Counted from the stretch's first letter, positions 17,246 to 26,783 are shown. The stretch is 64,000 nucleotides of DNA from JALYOK01 sp963840785 (GCA_963840785.1 CAWJAF010000007.1:124001-188000), one strand, 5' to 3'. Made by a program: numbers and translations. The notes: generated from the letters alone by a model not told the origin.

Positions 17246-19618
17246 ATGCGTATAAAGACAACGACCAACTACCGCTCCGTGTCTCATCGCTGGATTCTTT
17301 ACCCTTTTTTGATCTTTTTTACCATCGGCCTAGTTGCTGTCGGCGTGTTCGCCTTAACGCTGGCGTTGCTCTACCCTAATCTGCCCGGATTGGAAGCGCT
17401 TACCGATTACAAGCCGCGCATACCGCTGCGAGTTTTCACCGCGGACGGTCAGCTCATCGGCGAGTTTGGTGATGAACGCCGCGCGCTGGTGAAAATTGAG
17501 GCCGTTCCCGATGTAATGAAAAAAGCCATTCTTGCCGCAGAGGACGATCGCTTTTATCAACATTCCGGAGTGGATTACATCGGCGTCGTGCGCGCCGCAT
17601 TGACGAACTTGTTTGCCGGCGGCCGGCGCGAAGGAGCAAGTACGATAACGATGCAGGTCGCGCGAAACTTTTTTCTAACGCGCGAGAAGACCATCACTCG
17701 CAAGCTCAGCGAAATGCTCCTTGCGTTCAAAATAGAACGCAATCTGAATAAAGATCAGATTCTGGAACTTTATATCAATCAGATTTTCCTCGGCCAACGC
17801 GCCTACGGTTTTGCCGCAGCGGGGCAAACCTACTACGCAAAAAAACTCGACCAGCTCAACCTGAGTGAAGTCGCAACGTTAGCCGGCCTGCCCAAGGCGC
17901 CGTCCAAATGCAATCCAATTAACAATCTAAAGTGCGCCAACCAGCGCGCACTCTACGTGTTACGCAGAATGCATGAACTGAAGTTTATTGACGACGCCGC
18001 ATATCAAAACGCCGTAAAGCAACCCTCTCGCTTACGCCAACTGGTCGAAACCTACGCCGTACCAGCCGATTACATCGCGGAGATGGTGCGACAATATATG
18101 TTCGACACGCACGGCGAAGCGGCCTATGTCAGCGGATTTCGAGTCATCACCACCATCCGTAAAGACGATCAACTTGCCGCCGACGAAAGCTTACACAAGG
18201 GCCTGATTGAATACGATGGCCGGCACGGTTATCGCGGGCCGGAAGGTTTCGCCGATATCGAAGCCGCATCCGGCAAAAACGAGCAACACCTCGAAGAAAT
18301 TCTTGCCGACAAAGAACCAAGCGGCGGGCTAGTTCCTGGCGTGGTGACGCAATTGAGCGGCAACAGCGTTCAGGTCTATTTGAAAGGCCGCGAAACGATT
18401 TCACTGCAGGCCGATGGGATCAAATTCGCCGCGGCGGCGATAAAAGCCGATGCCGCGCCCAATCTGCGCCTTCGCCCCGGCGCCATTGTCCGCGTCGCTA
18501 ACGTTGGCGAAGGAAAATTTGCTATTGCACAACTCCCTGCGGTCGAAGGCGCGCTTGTCGCCGTCAATCCAAGCGATGGCGCGGTTCGGGCTCTCTCCGG
18601 CGGTTTTGATTTCCACAGCAACAAATTTAACCACGTGATGCAGGCAATGCGTCAACCGGGCTCTAGTTTTAAGCCGTTTGTGTATTCCGCGGCGTTGGAG
18701 AAAAATTTCACCCCAGCGAGTGTGATCAATGACGCGCCACTTGTGATCGATCCGGGTGACACGAGTGGCGAAATGTGGGAACCAAAAAATTTCGATGAAA
18801 AATATTCCGGTCCGACCCGGCTACGCACTGCGCTAGCAAAATCCAAAAACACCGTTTCGATTCGCATCATGCAATCCATTGGCGGCCAATACGCGCAGGA
18901 TTATGTGACTACGCGTTTTGGTTTCGATCCGAAACTGAACCCACCGTTTCTCACCATGGCGCTTGGCGCCGGCAACGCAACGCCGATGACCGTCGCCGCG
19001 GCCTATTGCGTGTTTGCGAACAATGGTTACAAGATTCGCCCCTATTTTATTGAGCGCGTCATCGATGCCAAAGGCAATATTGTCAGCCAATCTAAACCGG
19101 TCGTGGCCGGTGAAAATGCCGAGCAAACGCTTGATCCTCGCAATGTGTTCTTGATGAATTCACTGCTACGCGACGTTGTTAAAGTCGGTACCGCGACGAA
19201 AGCCTTATCGCTCGGGCGCCAAGACCTTGCCGGCAAAACCGGCACCACCAACGAGCACCGTGACGCCTGGTTCGCTGGTTATCATCCAACCCTGGTCGCC
19301 ATCGCGTGGATCGGCTTCGACAACAATAGCCCGCTGGGCGATAAAGAGACCGGCGCGGTTGCCGCTTTGCCCATTTGGATGTCGTATATGGGAAAAGCAT
19401 TGCGCGGCGTGCCTGACGCAAAATTGACCCCACCCTCGGGCATTGTTCAACTCGGAATCAATCCCGAAACGGGCAAACAAGACCCGGATAATCCCAACAA
19501 AATTTTCGAGTATTTCTATCAGGAAAACGTGCCGGCAATGCAACCACCCATCGAAATAGAAATCCAAGAAAGTGGTGGCGAAAAGCCAGCTGAAGAAATT
19601 AAAGACCAGTTGTTCTAA
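17246..19618 (+). CDS. mrcA: Class A penicillin-binding protein 1a
   Basis: A bifunctional peptidoglycan synthase of 790 residues. The N-terminal membrane anchor is WILYPFLIFFTIGLVAVGVF. The GT51 transglycosylase has EDDRFYQHSGVD near residue 95 and GASTITMQVARNFF. An OB-like insert follows (~330-420). The transpeptidase has SSFKPF (catalytic Ser/Lys) near residue 475, an SKN motif, and KTGTTNEHRDAWFAGY near 660. The C-terminal tail is acidic. It is divergent from pilM, an arrangement conserved in beta- and gammaproteobacteria. It polymerises and cross-links murein in the periplasm. Confidence 0.96.
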   Translation: MRIKTTTNYRSVSHRWILYPFLIFFTIGLVAVGVFALTLALLYPNLPGLEALTDYKPRIPLRVFTADGQLIGEFGDERRALVKIEAVPDVMKKAILAAEDDRFYQHSGVDYIGVVRAALTNLFAGGRREGASTITMQVARNFFLTREKTITRKLSEMLLAFKIERNLNKDQILELYINQIFLGQRAYGFAAAGQTYYAKKLDQLNLSEVATLAGLPKAPSKCNPINNLKCANQRALYVLRRMHELKFIDDAAYQNAVKQPSRLRQLVETYAVPADYIAEMVRQYMFDTHGEAAYVSGFRVITTIRKDDQLAADESLHKGLIEYDGRHGYRGPEGFADIEAASGKNEQHLEEILADKEPSGGLVPGVVTQLSGNSVQVYLKGRETISLQADGIKFAAAAIKADAAPNLRLRPGAIVRVANVGEGKFAIAQLPAVEGALVAVNPSDGAVRALSGGFDFHSNKFNHVMQAMRQPGSSFKPFVYSAALEKNFTPASVINDAPLVIDPGDTSGEMWEPKNFDEKYSGPTRLRTALAKSKNTVSIRIMQSIGGQYAQDYVTTRFGFDPKLNPPFLTMALGAGNATPMTVAAAYCVFANNGYKIRPYFIERVIDAKGNIVSQSKPVVAGENAEQTLDPRNVFLMNSLLRDVVKVGTATKALSLGRQDLAGKTGTTNEHRDAWFAGYHPTLVAIAWIGFDNNSPLGDKETGAVAALPIWMSYMGKALRGVPDAKLTPPSGIVQLGINPETGKQDPDNPNKIFEYFYQENVPAMQPPIEIEIQESGGEKPAEEIKDQLF

Positions 19619-19627
19619 ACCACAAAA

Positions 19628-20260
19628 ATGGGCCGCAATAACCAAATGCGTAGCCATCTAGCCTACTTGGCCGCGCGCCTAATGGCAGAAGGCGGCATTC
19701 AAGATTACGGCGCGGCCAAACGCAAAGCCGCGCGGCAAGCGGGCGTGCCCGATACGCGCGAATTGCCTGACAATCAAGAAATCGAAGCGGCGCTCATGTC
19801 CTACCAATCGCTTTATCAAGCCGACGAGCAACCCGGGATTTTGCGTAACCTGCGAGAAATTGCGGTGAGCGCAATGGAACGATTCGCTCGCTTTAATCCT
19901 TATCTTGTAGGCTCGGTGTTAACCGGTACAGCCGGGGAACACTCGGACATAAATTTGCATCTATTCGCCGATAGCGCAAAAGAATTCGAGATTTTTTTGC
20001 TGAACGAAAAATCCGAGTTCGAACTTGAAACTCGAAACTTCAAATTAGGCGACCGGCCTGAATCTGTGCCCATTTATCACCTCGAACAAGACGACGCGAC
20101 GGTCTCTGCAGCTGTGTTTGAACGCGATGATGAGCGCGTGATGCAAAAATCCAAGGCTGGCGGCCGCGCAATTGAACGGGCGAAAATCGCGGAAGTAAGA
20201 GCGCTTTTGGAAGCCATGCCAAACGAGGTCGCTAGGGATCAGACACGCCTGGAAACTTGA
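19628..20260 (+). CDS. Nucleotidyltransferase-fold protein
   Basis: A 210-residue protein starting nine bases after mrcA. The N-terminal half is helical (HLAYLAARLMAEGGIQDYGAAKRKAARQ in part) and resembles a conserved betaproteobacterial family. The second half carries a nucleotidyltransferase-type motif, VGSVLTGTAGEHSDINLHLF. The usual GS...D-x-D pattern is changed to D-I-N, so one metal-binding Asp is replaced by Asn and activity is doubtful. The substrate is unknown. It may be co-transcribed with mrcA. Confidence 0.78.
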   Translation: MGRNNQMRSHLAYLAARLMAEGGIQDYGAAKRKAARQAGVPDTRELPDNQEIEAALMSYQSLYQADEQPGILRNLREIAVSAMERFARFNPYLVGSVLTGTAGEHSDINLHLFADSAKEFEIFLLNEKSEFELETRNFKLGDRPESVPIYHLEQDDATVSAAVFERDDERVMQKSKAGGRAIERAKIAEVRALLEAMPNEVARDQTRLET

Positions 20261-20324
20261 TTACGGGCATGCCTACCGCGAAAGCGTTATCTGGCTTAGG
20301 CCTTCAGGCATGAAGCCTGCAGAG

Positions 20325-21326
20325 CTAATCTTTAAGCCATTCTGCAGCCTGCAGTGCAAAATAAGTCAAAATCCCATCGGCGCCCGCGCGCTTAAACGCA
20401 CATAGTGATTCCAAGGCGCACTTCTTTTCGTCCAGCCAGCCGTTCTTAAACGCCGCCTGTAGCATGGCGTATTCGCCGCTTACTTGATACACAAACGTCG
20501 GCGCTTGGTATTCGTCCTTCACGCGCCGCAGGATGTCGAGGTAGGGCATGCCGGGTTTGACCATCACCATGTCTGCGCCTTCTTGCAAATCCAGACCTAC
20601 TTCCCACAACGCCTCGTTGCTATTCGCCGGATCCATTTGGTAGGTCATTTTATTGCCCTTGCCAAGATTGGCGGCAGAGCCGACCGCATCGCGAAACGGT
20701 CCGTAAAAGCCGGAAGCATACTTGGCCGAGTAGGCCATGATCTTGGTGTGGATGTGCTTGCTCTGGTCCAGCGCCGTGCGGATCGCGCCGATACGCCCGT
20801 CCATCATATCCGACGGCGCGACAATATCGACGCCGGCCTCAGCCTGAGTAAGCGCCTGCTTACACAAAATTTCCAGCGTTACATCGTTGATGATATAGCC
20901 GTTATCGTCGATCACGCCGTCCTGGCCGTGGCTGGTGTAAGGGTCGAGCGCCACGTCGGTCATGACGCCCAGTTCCGGGAAATTTTTCTTCAGCGCTGCG
21001 ACCACGCGTGGCACCAAGCCGTTGCCGTTCATCGCTTCCTTGCCGTCGAGCGTTTTTAGCGATGGGTCAATCAGCGGAAACAAGGCCATCGCCGGCACGC
21101 CGAGCTTTAAACATTTTTCCGCGACGGGCAACAGCTTATCCAACGTCATCCGTTCGACGCCGGGCATCGACTGCACCGCTTCGGTGCGATTGTTGCCTTC
21201 GATAACGAACACCGGATAAATCAAATCGTCTGCTGTGAGCACAGTTTCGCGCACCATGCGGCGGGAAAAATCGTCTTTGCGCAGACGGCGCATGCGCTTT
21301 TGCGGGAATTGGCCGAGAATATTCAT
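20325..21326 (-). CDS. hemB: Delta-aminolevulinic acid dehydratase (porphobilinogen synthase)
   Basis: The enzyme condenses two 5-aminolevulinate molecules to porphobilinogen in tetrapyrrole synthesis. It is 333 residues, full length. Signatures are MAYSAKYASGFYGPFRDA with the Schiff-base Lys, MVKPGMPYLDILRRVK with the second active-site Lys, and VMTDVALDPYTSHGQDG near residue 120. The residues after DVALDPYTSHG (no Cys triad) suggest the Mg- rather than Zn-dependent type. It works with hemL at 24-25 kb to feed heme and the siroheme made by cobA. Confidence 0.96.
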   Translation of the reverse strand: MNILGQFPQKRMRRLRKDDFSRRMVRETVLTADDLIYPVFVIEGNNRTEAVQSMPGVERMTLDKLLPVAEKCLKLGVPAMALFPLIDPSLKTLDGKEAMNGNGLVPRVVAALKKNFPELGVMTDVALDPYTSHGQDGVIDDNGYIINDVTLEILCKQALTQAEAGVDIVAPSDMMDGRIGAIRTALDQSKHIHTKIMAYSAKYASGFYGPFRDAVGSAANLGKGNKMTYQMDPANSNEALWEVGLDLQEGADMVMVKPGMPYLDILRRVKDEYQAPTFVYQVSGEYAMLQAAFKNGWLDEKKCALESLCAFKRAGADGILTYFALQAAEWLKD

Positions 21327-21510
21327 GTCAGAGCATAGGTAACAATTTGGTCATAAAATCATTAGGAACTTTTTTCAGAACCTCTGGGTCTTACTTACAG
21401 ATGGTAGCAATACTGTCTCCCGCTTTTCCTCCCTGAGCGGGTGCCTTAATCATATTAGGGCTTTGCTTCGCCCCCGGCTTTACTCCCCTTTAGCCGGGGG
21501 TTTTTATTTT
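21327..21510 (+). ncRNA. Candidate small RNA ending in an intrinsic terminator
   Basis: On the plus strand a strong intrinsic terminator lies at 21471-21510: stem CCCCCGGCT / AGCCGGGGG, then TTTTTATTTT. No plus-strand gene precedes it, since hemB and engB are both on the minus strand. A second hairpin (CCCGC...GCGGG, ~21418-21441) lies upstream. The terminator overlaps the last codons of engB antisense. Spot 42 of enterics and ErsA of Pseudomonas are encoded next to engB, so a convergent small RNA here is plausible. The 5' end and promoter are not identified. Confidence 0.4.
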
Positions 21511-22126
21511 CTGGAATGGCGCGTTTGCGTAGTTCCATGCCAAACAGCGTCGCGATCCAATCTTCGGCTTCGTCCACACCGTGTTTTTTCAAGCTGGAGA
21601 AGAGCTGCACGCTGGATTGCGGAAAATCTTTTGCTAACGTCGATCGAACTTTGCTCAACGTCGCGGCCTGCTCATTTTTCGTCAGCTTATCAGACTTCGT
21701 CAACAACACGCGGATCGGCAACCCGCGCGGGCTGAACCAACCGAGCATGCGCTGATCCAAATCCGTCAGCGGATGGCGGCTATCCATCATAATCACCAAG
21801 CCCTTCAAGCTTGCCCGAGTGCCAAGATAAGCGGACAGCAAATCGCCCCAATGGGCTTTGAGTTCCAACGGCACGCCGGCGTAGCCGTAGCCCGGCAAGT
21901 CGACAAAATAACGCTGATTCGCCATGCCGAAATAATTGATCATCTGCGTGCGGCCCGGTGTTTTGCTGACGAAGGCGAGCTTGTTTTGATTGGTGATGGA
22001 ATTAATCGCGCTGGATTTTCCGGCGTTGGAACGGCCGGCAAAGGCTAGCTCCATACCTTCGTCCGGCGGCAATTCAACCAAGTTGTAGGCGGAGCGATAG
22101 TAAGTCAGCGAGTTAAACAGAGACAT
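21455..22126 (-). CDS. engB: Ribosome-biogenesis GTPase EngB (YsxC/YihA)
   Basis: A 223-residue TrmE-Era-like GTPase needed for late 50S assembly. G1 is FAGRSNAGKSSAIN, G2/G3 are TPGRTQMINYF and DLPGYGYAG, G4 is LLTKSDKL. The C-terminal ~20 residues are lysine/glycine-rich, and their DNA doubles as the antisense terminator at 21471-21510. It is divergent from the cytochrome c4 gene, as in many beta- and gammaproteobacteria. Confidence 0.95.
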   Translation of the reverse strand: MSLFNSLTYYRSAYNLVELPPDEGMELAFAGRSNAGKSSAINSITNQNKLAFVSKTPGRTQMINYFGMANQRYFVDLPGYGYAGVPLELKAHWGDLLSAYLGTRASLKGLVIMMDSRHPLTDLDQRMLGWFSPRGLPIRVLLTKSDKLTKNEQAATLSKVRSTLAKDFPQSSVQLFSSLKKHGVDEAEDWIATLFGMELRKRAIPENKNPRLKGSKAGGEAKP

Positions 22127-22212
22127 CAGAATTCAGCGTTGTGGCGAGGCGAAAGGGAACTCGTGTAAAATCCGGCGTTCTATAAGTTAGGCTCAAGCGC
22201 AAGGAAAAATTC

Positions 22213-22842
22213 ATGAACAAGCAATGGGCAGTGATGGTCGGATTAGCGTTAACGTTGGGCGCGGTCTCGTTATTTGCGGAACAACAAGTAGCCGCCAAAG
22301 CCGATCTCGCCAAGGGCCAAGCTGCCGCAATCACTTGTGCCGCGTGTCACGGCGGCGACGGCAACAGCGCCATCGCGATCAATCCCAGCCTTGCGGGACA
22401 GCATGCTGAGTATATCACCAAGCAATTGCTGAACTTTAAGTCCGGCGAACGCAACAACGCTATCATGAAAGGCATGGTTGCGATGTTGGCAACCGATGAA
22501 GACATGAAAAATGTCGCCGCTTTTTACGCCGCGCAAAAGCCGCGCCCCGGCATCGCGCGCGATCAAGCGCTGGTCGACGCCGGCCAAAAAATCTATCGCG
22601 GCGGTGACATCGCGGCTGGCGTACCCGCCTGCGCAGGTTGCCACAGCCCAAGTGGGGCGGGCATTCCGGCGCAATATCCGCGCTTGGCGGGTCAGATGAA
22701 GGAATACACCTACGCGCAGCTACGCGCATTCAAAGCGGGCGAGCGTGCTAACGATAACGCGGCGATGATGCGCTCGATTGCGAGCCGTTTGAGCGAGAAG
22801 CAGATGGAAGCATTGGCAGAATACGTTTCCGGCCTGCAATAG
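22213..22842 (+). CDS. Cytochrome c4 (periplasmic dihaem cytochrome)
   Basis: A 209-residue exported dihaem cytochrome c. The signal peptide is VMVGLALTLGAVSLFAEQQ, followed by two homologous domains, each with one CXXCH haem site: CAACHGGDG near residue 45 and CAGCHSPSG near 142. Distal methionines are in MKGMVAML and NAAMMRSIA. It carries electrons from the bc1 complex to terminal oxidases. A good ribosome site (AAGGA) precedes ATG 22213. Confidence 0.94.
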   Translation: MNKQWAVMVGLALTLGAVSLFAEQQVAAKADLAKGQAAAITCAACHGGDGNSAIAINPSLAGQHAEYITKQLLNFKSGERNNAIMKGMVAMLATDEDMKNVAAFYAAQKPRPGIARDQALVDAGQKIYRGGDIAAGVPACAGCHSPSGAGIPAQYPRLAGQMKEYTYAQLRAFKAGERANDNAAMMRSIASRLSEKQMEALAEYVSGLQ

Positions 22843-22894
22843 AGCGTCGATTTAATTGGCACGATATTTCCCTTGAAGGGGAAGGAGCAATCCG

Positions 22895-23965
22895 CTATCG
22901 CTTCGTTAACAAATCCTTCAGCACCGGGCGCGCCTGCCGCAAACTCGTTTCCGTCGTCGGCCAGTCGATGCATCCATCGGTAACGGAAACACCATAATGC
23001 AATAACGACAAATCCGCGGGAATCGCCTGATTCCCCGCGTGGATATTGCTTTCTAGCATCACGCCGACAATCGATTTATTGCCGGCAGCAATTTGCTTAA
23101 CGACGTTATCGAACACCTCGGGCTGCCGCGCCGGATCTTTGTTGGAATTGGCGTGACTGCAATCGACGACGATATTGCCCGGCAATTTTTGTTTCGCTAA
23201 AGCGGTTTCGGCGAGCGCGATGGATTCCGAATCGTAGTTCGGTTTCGCGCCGCCGCGCAAAATCATGTGGCCATACGCATTGCCTTTCGTGCGCACGACC
23301 GCGACTTGTCCCTCTTGATTCACGCCCAAAAAACTGTGGGGCTGTTTCGCCGATAGCATCGCATTGAGTGCCACTTGCAAGCCACCGTCGGTGCCGTTTT
23401 TAAAGCCAACGGGCATCGATAATCCGCTAGCCATCTCACGATGGGTTTGCGATTCCGTGGTGCGCGCGCCGATGGCTGCCCAAGAAATTAGATCCGAAAT
23501 ATATTGGGGGCTCATGGGATCGAGCGCTTCCGTTCCTGCCGGCAAACCAAGTTCGGCGATATCGCGCAACAGCTTGCGCGCCTTCTTCAGCCCCTCTTCG
23601 ATATGGAACGAATCGTCCATATACGGATCGTTAATCATGCCTTTCCAACCGGTCGTCGTGCGCGGCTTTTCGAAATAAACACGCATGACGACGAATAACG
23701 TATCGCTGACTTCATCGGCAAGCTTTTTCAGGCGATGGGCGTAATCCATGGCCGCAATCGGATCGTGCACAGAGCAAGGGCCGACGACGACGAGCAAGCG
23801 CGGATCGCGCCGATCGAGAATTTGCTCAACGACTAGCCGCGACTCAAAAACCGTTTTTCCTGCTCGCTCCGAGAGGGGCAGCATCGCCTTAATTGCTGAA
23901 GGCGTCGGCAAAACGTCTAGAGAACTAATGTTGACGTTATACAGTCGATTTTCTTCCATGGTCAT
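22895..23965 (-). CDS. aroG: 3-deoxy-7-phosphoheptulonate synthase (DAHP synthase, class I)
   Basis: The first enzyme of the shikimate pathway; it joins phosphoenolpyruvate and erythrose 4-phosphate. It is about 356 residues, the AroF/G/H size. Motifs are VVVGPCSVHDPIAAMDYA, PRTTTGWKGMINDP, IGARTTESQTHREMASG and LRGGAKPNYDSESI. The start at ATG 23965 shares one base with the hemL stop (TGATG), so the two are coupled; an in-frame ATG at 23959 is an alternative. Which aromatic amino acid controls it cannot be read from sequence here. Confidence 0.94.
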   Translation of the reverse strand: MTMEENRLYNVNISSLDVLPTPSAIKAMLPLSERAGKTVFESRLVVEQILDRRDPRLLVVVGPCSVHDPIAAMDYAHRLKKLADEVSDTLFVVMRVYFEKPRTTTGWKGMINDPYMDDSFHIEEGLKKARKLLRDIAELGLPAGTEALDPMSPQYISDLISWAAIGARTTESQTHREMASGLSMPVGFKNGTDGGLQVALNAMLSAKQPHSFLGVNQEGQVAVVRTKGNAYGHMILRGGAKPNYDSESIALAETALAKQKLPGNIVVDCSHANSNKDPARQPEVFDNVVKQIAAGNKSIVGVMLESNIHAGNQAIPADLSLLHYGVSVTDGCIDWPTTETSLRQARPVLKDLLTKR

Positions 23966-25245
23966 CAACTGCTGAGTGCGATCTTCGCCGCAGCAATCGT
24001 CTTCTCAATTTCTTTCGCACCATGCTCCGCCGAAACGAACCCCGCTTCAAACGCCGATGGCGCAATATAAATGCCTTGGCGCAACATCGAATGGAAAAAT
24101 TTGTTGAAGCGATCCTTGTCGCATTCCATCATTTCGGCGAAAGTGCGCGGCACACCGTCGCGGAAGAAAATCCCGAACATGCTCCCGGCGGACGCGCTTG
24201 AAAGTGCCACACCAGCTTGTTTGGCAACGCCCTCAATGCCTTGAAGAATGGCTCTGGTATTGGCTTCCAGCCTGGTATAAATACTCGGATCACGTTGCAA
24301 AATCCGCAGCGTCGCGAGTCCCGCCGTCACCGCGACCGGGTTGCCGGATAACGTTCCCGCTTGATAAACGGGGCCGAGCGGCGCGAGCTTCGCCATGATG
24401 TCACGCCGTCCGCCAAACGCGCCTACGGGCAAACCGCCGCCAATAATTTTGCCGAGCGTCGTAATATCCGGCGTGATGTTGAAATGACCTTGCGCGCCTT
24501 TTGGACCCACGCGAAAACCCGTCATCACTTCATCGAAAATCAACACCGCGCCGTGCTTAGTGCAAAGCTCCCGTAAGGTCTGCAAAAATTCCAAATCAGG
24601 AACGATCAAATTCATGTTTCCCGCGACCGGCTCGACGATCACGCAGGCGATTTGGTCGCCCATTTTCGCGAACGTATCTTTGATCTGCTGCGTGTTATTG
24701 AAGTCCTGCACCAGCGTGTGCGCAACGACTTCCGGCGGCACGCCGGCGGAGCTCGGATGCCCGAAGGTCAGCGCGCCGGAACCCGCTTTCACCAATAGCG
24801 CATCGCCGTGGCCGTGATAACAACCTTCGAATTTAATGATCGCGTTACGGCCGGTAAAGCCGCGCGCGAGGCGAATCGCCGTCATCGTCGCTTCCGTCCC
24901 GGAACTCACCAAGCGCACTTGCTCGATGCTTGGCAGCATGGTGCAAAGCAACTGCGCCATTTCCAATTCCGTTTCCGTCGGTGCGCCGAAACTCAAGGAA
25001 TTTTCCGCGATTTTTTGTACGGATTTGACAACTTCGGGATGGGCGTGTCCCAAAATCATCGGTCCCCAGGAACCAACGTAGTCGATGTATTCCTTGCCAT
25101 CGGCGTCGTAGAGGTACGCGCCTTTGCCGCGCTGAAAAAATATCGGCGTGCCGCCGACGGCGCGGAACGCGCGCACCGGCGAATTCACGCCACCGGGGAT
25201 GTATTTTTGCGATTGTTCGAATAGGATTTCGTTACGTGTGGGCAT
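23965..25245 (-). CDS. hemL: Glutamate-1-semialdehyde 2,1-aminomutase
   Basis: A PLP enzyme that converts glutamate-1-semialdehyde to 5-aminolevulinate, the C5 entry to heme. It is 426 residues, full length. Motifs are PGGVNSPVRAFRAVGGTP, VSSGTEATMTAIRLARG, FDEVMTGFRVGPKGAQ, and the PLP lysine in TTLGKIIGGGLPVGAFGG. The start overlaps the thiE 3' end by 14 bases and the stop abuts aroG, so thiD-thiE-hemL-aroG probably form one transcript. Confidence 0.97.
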   Translation of the reverse strand: MPTRNEILFEQSQKYIPGGVNSPVRAFRAVGGTPIFFQRGKGAYLYDADGKEYIDYVGSWGPMILGHAHPEVVKSVQKIAENSLSFGAPTETELEMAQLLCTMLPSIEQVRLVSSGTEATMTAIRLARGFTGRNAIIKFEGCYHGHGDALLVKAGSGALTFGHPSSAGVPPEVVAHTLVQDFNNTQQIKDTFAKMGDQIACVIVEPVAGNMNLIVPDLEFLQTLRELCTKHGAVLIFDEVMTGFRVGPKGAQGHFNITPDITTLGKIIGGGLPVGAFGGRRDIMAKLAPLGPVYQAGTLSGNPVAVTAGLATLRILQRDPSIYTRLEANTRAILQGIEGVAKQAGVALSSASAGSMFGIFFRDGVPRTFAEMMECDKDRFNKFFHSMLRQGIYIAPSAFEAGFVSAEHGAKEIEKTIAAAKIALSS

Positions 25246-25876
25246 GTTTCTTACTCAGTCTAAATAATCGGGAGAATTGTTTGGCGGTGGCTTCGATATC
25301 CGGCGCATCAAACAACGCGCTAATGACCGCAACTGCGTCGGCGCCAGCTTCGATTAACATTACCGCATTGTCCAACGTAATGCCGCCGATCGCGACGATC
25401 GGGCATGAAATTTTTTGCTTCGCTTCGCGCAGTAAATCCAACGATGGCCGCACTGCATTCGGTTTCGTCGTCGACGGAAAAAAGCTGCCGAAGGCGACGT
25501 AATCCGCGCCGCTTTTTTCCGCTGCGATGGCGAGGTCTATTTGATCGTAACAGGATACGCCGACAAGCATGCCGGAGAGTAAGGACTGGTGCGCCTCTCC
25601 CGCTGGCATGTCCTGCGAGCCAAGATGGACACCGCTCGCGGACATGCTCTTAGCAAGCTCGGCATCGTCGTTAATGATCAGTGGTGCGCGATATTTTTTG
25701 CACAATACTTGCAGCGCCTGCGCCTGATTCGCTTTTAAGTTCGGCGCGAGTTTTTTCGCGCGATATTGCAACATGCTCGCGCCGCCGCGCAGTGCCGCTT
25801 CGACATCGCGCAGCAGTTTCGCCGTGTCGCCCGTTTCCGGCGTGATCGCGTACAGCCCGTTAATGAGTTTCGCCAT
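25232..25876 (-). CDS. thiE: Thiamine-phosphate synthase
   Basis: A 214-residue TIM-barrel enzyme that couples HMP diphosphate with thiazole phosphate. Signatures are LYAITPETGDTAKLL, MLQYRAKK, PLIINDDAELAKSMSASGVHLG, and FGSFFPSTTKPNA. It overlaps thiD upstream and hemL downstream by a few bases, so the three are likely co-translated. Confidence 0.95.
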   Translation of the reverse strand: MAKLINGLYAITPETGDTAKLLRDVEAALRGGASMLQYRAKKLAPNLKANQAQALQVLCKKYRAPLIINDDAELAKSMSASGVHLGSQDMPAGEAHQSLLSGMLVGVSCYDQIDLAIAAEKSGADYVAFGSFFPSTTKPNAVRPSLDLLREAKQKISCPIVAIGGITLDNAVMLIEAGADAVAVISALFDAPDIEATAKQFSRLFRLSKKHAHT

Positions 25877-26690
25877 TGTCGTCTTCGTCGCGCGCCCAAA
25901 ACATACGGTCGGGAATAAATTGCCCCATGCCGGGACGAAAGCCCGCGTTCAAAGTTTGCCAGGTGTATTCCTGCGCCTCATGCACGGCTTCGGACAAATT
26001 ATCGTTCTGCACAATCAGCGCCGCGCAGGCCGATGCCAACGTGCAGCCGGAGCCGTGGTAGCTGCCTTGCAAGCGCGGCCAGCGGTCGGCACGCACGATG
26101 CCGTTTTTATCGTACAGCGTGTTGATGACTTCGGGTGTGTGGTGATGCGTGCCAGTGATCAGCACGTATTCACAGCCGGCTTCGAGCAAATGTTTCGCGC
26201 ACGCGTCGAACTCCAACTCATCATCCGTACCGACAATTTCTTGCACCAGGCGGCGCGCTTCGTGCGTGTTTGGCGTGATCAGCGTGGTCTGTGGCACGAT
26301 TAGTTCGTTCAACGCCGAGATCATTTCTTCGCTCGACAATTCGTCGCCGCCGCCGCTCGCGAGCACCGGGTCGAGAATCAGCGGCACGTCGGGATAATCC
26401 GCCATGATTTCGGCGATGGTCGCGATGATTTCCACGCTGCACAGCAACCCCAGTTTGATCGCCGCGATCGGCATATCTTCGAGAATGCAGCGCGCTTGAT
26501 CGTCGACCCATTTCGCGTCCATCGTCAGCAGTGCCTCGACGCGCGAGGAATCTTGCACGGTGATGCCGGTAATGATCGGCAGGGGATGGCAGCCCATGCT
26601 GGCGAGAGCAAGAATATCCGCTTGGATGCCTGCACCGCCGCTCGGATCGTTGGCGGCAAAGACTAAAATGGCGGGCGGGTTGGCGGACAT
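25860..26690 (-). CDS. thiD: Hydroxymethylpyrimidine/phosphomethylpyrimidine kinase
   Basis: A ribokinase-family enzyme that phosphorylates HMP and HMP-P in thiamine synthesis, 276 residues. Motifs are FAANDPSGGAGIQADI at the N-terminus, LILDPVLASGGG, LITPNTHEARRL and the anion hole GSYHGSGCTLASACAA. It is the first gene of the minus-strand thiD-thiE-hemL-aroG run and is divergent from rubredoxin. Confidence 0.95.
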   Translation of the reverse strand: MSANPPAILVFAANDPSGGAGIQADILALASMGCHPLPIITGITVQDSSRVEALLTMDAKWVDDQARCILEDMPIAAIKLGLLCSVEIIATIAEIMADYPDVPLILDPVLASGGGDELSSEEMISALNELIVPQTTLITPNTHEARRLVQEIVGTDDELEFDACAKHLLEAGCEYVLITGTHHHTPEVINTLYDKNGIVRADRWPRLQGSYHGSGCTLASACAALIVQNDNLSEAVHEAQEYTWQTLNAGFRPGMGQFIPDRMFWARDEDDNGETH

Positions 26691-26783
26691 GGGCGGTTCG
26701 GTGAGTTGATAAAGAAGGCCGCAGCGATTATGATGAGCGGCTTTATTTTTGCCTTAACATTTTAACTCAAAGCGAATTTTCTT

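Noticed and set aside
20484..21059. 191-codon plus-strand frame
   Set aside because: It is antisense to the clear hemB gene and has a His/Arg-rich composition typical of shadow frames.
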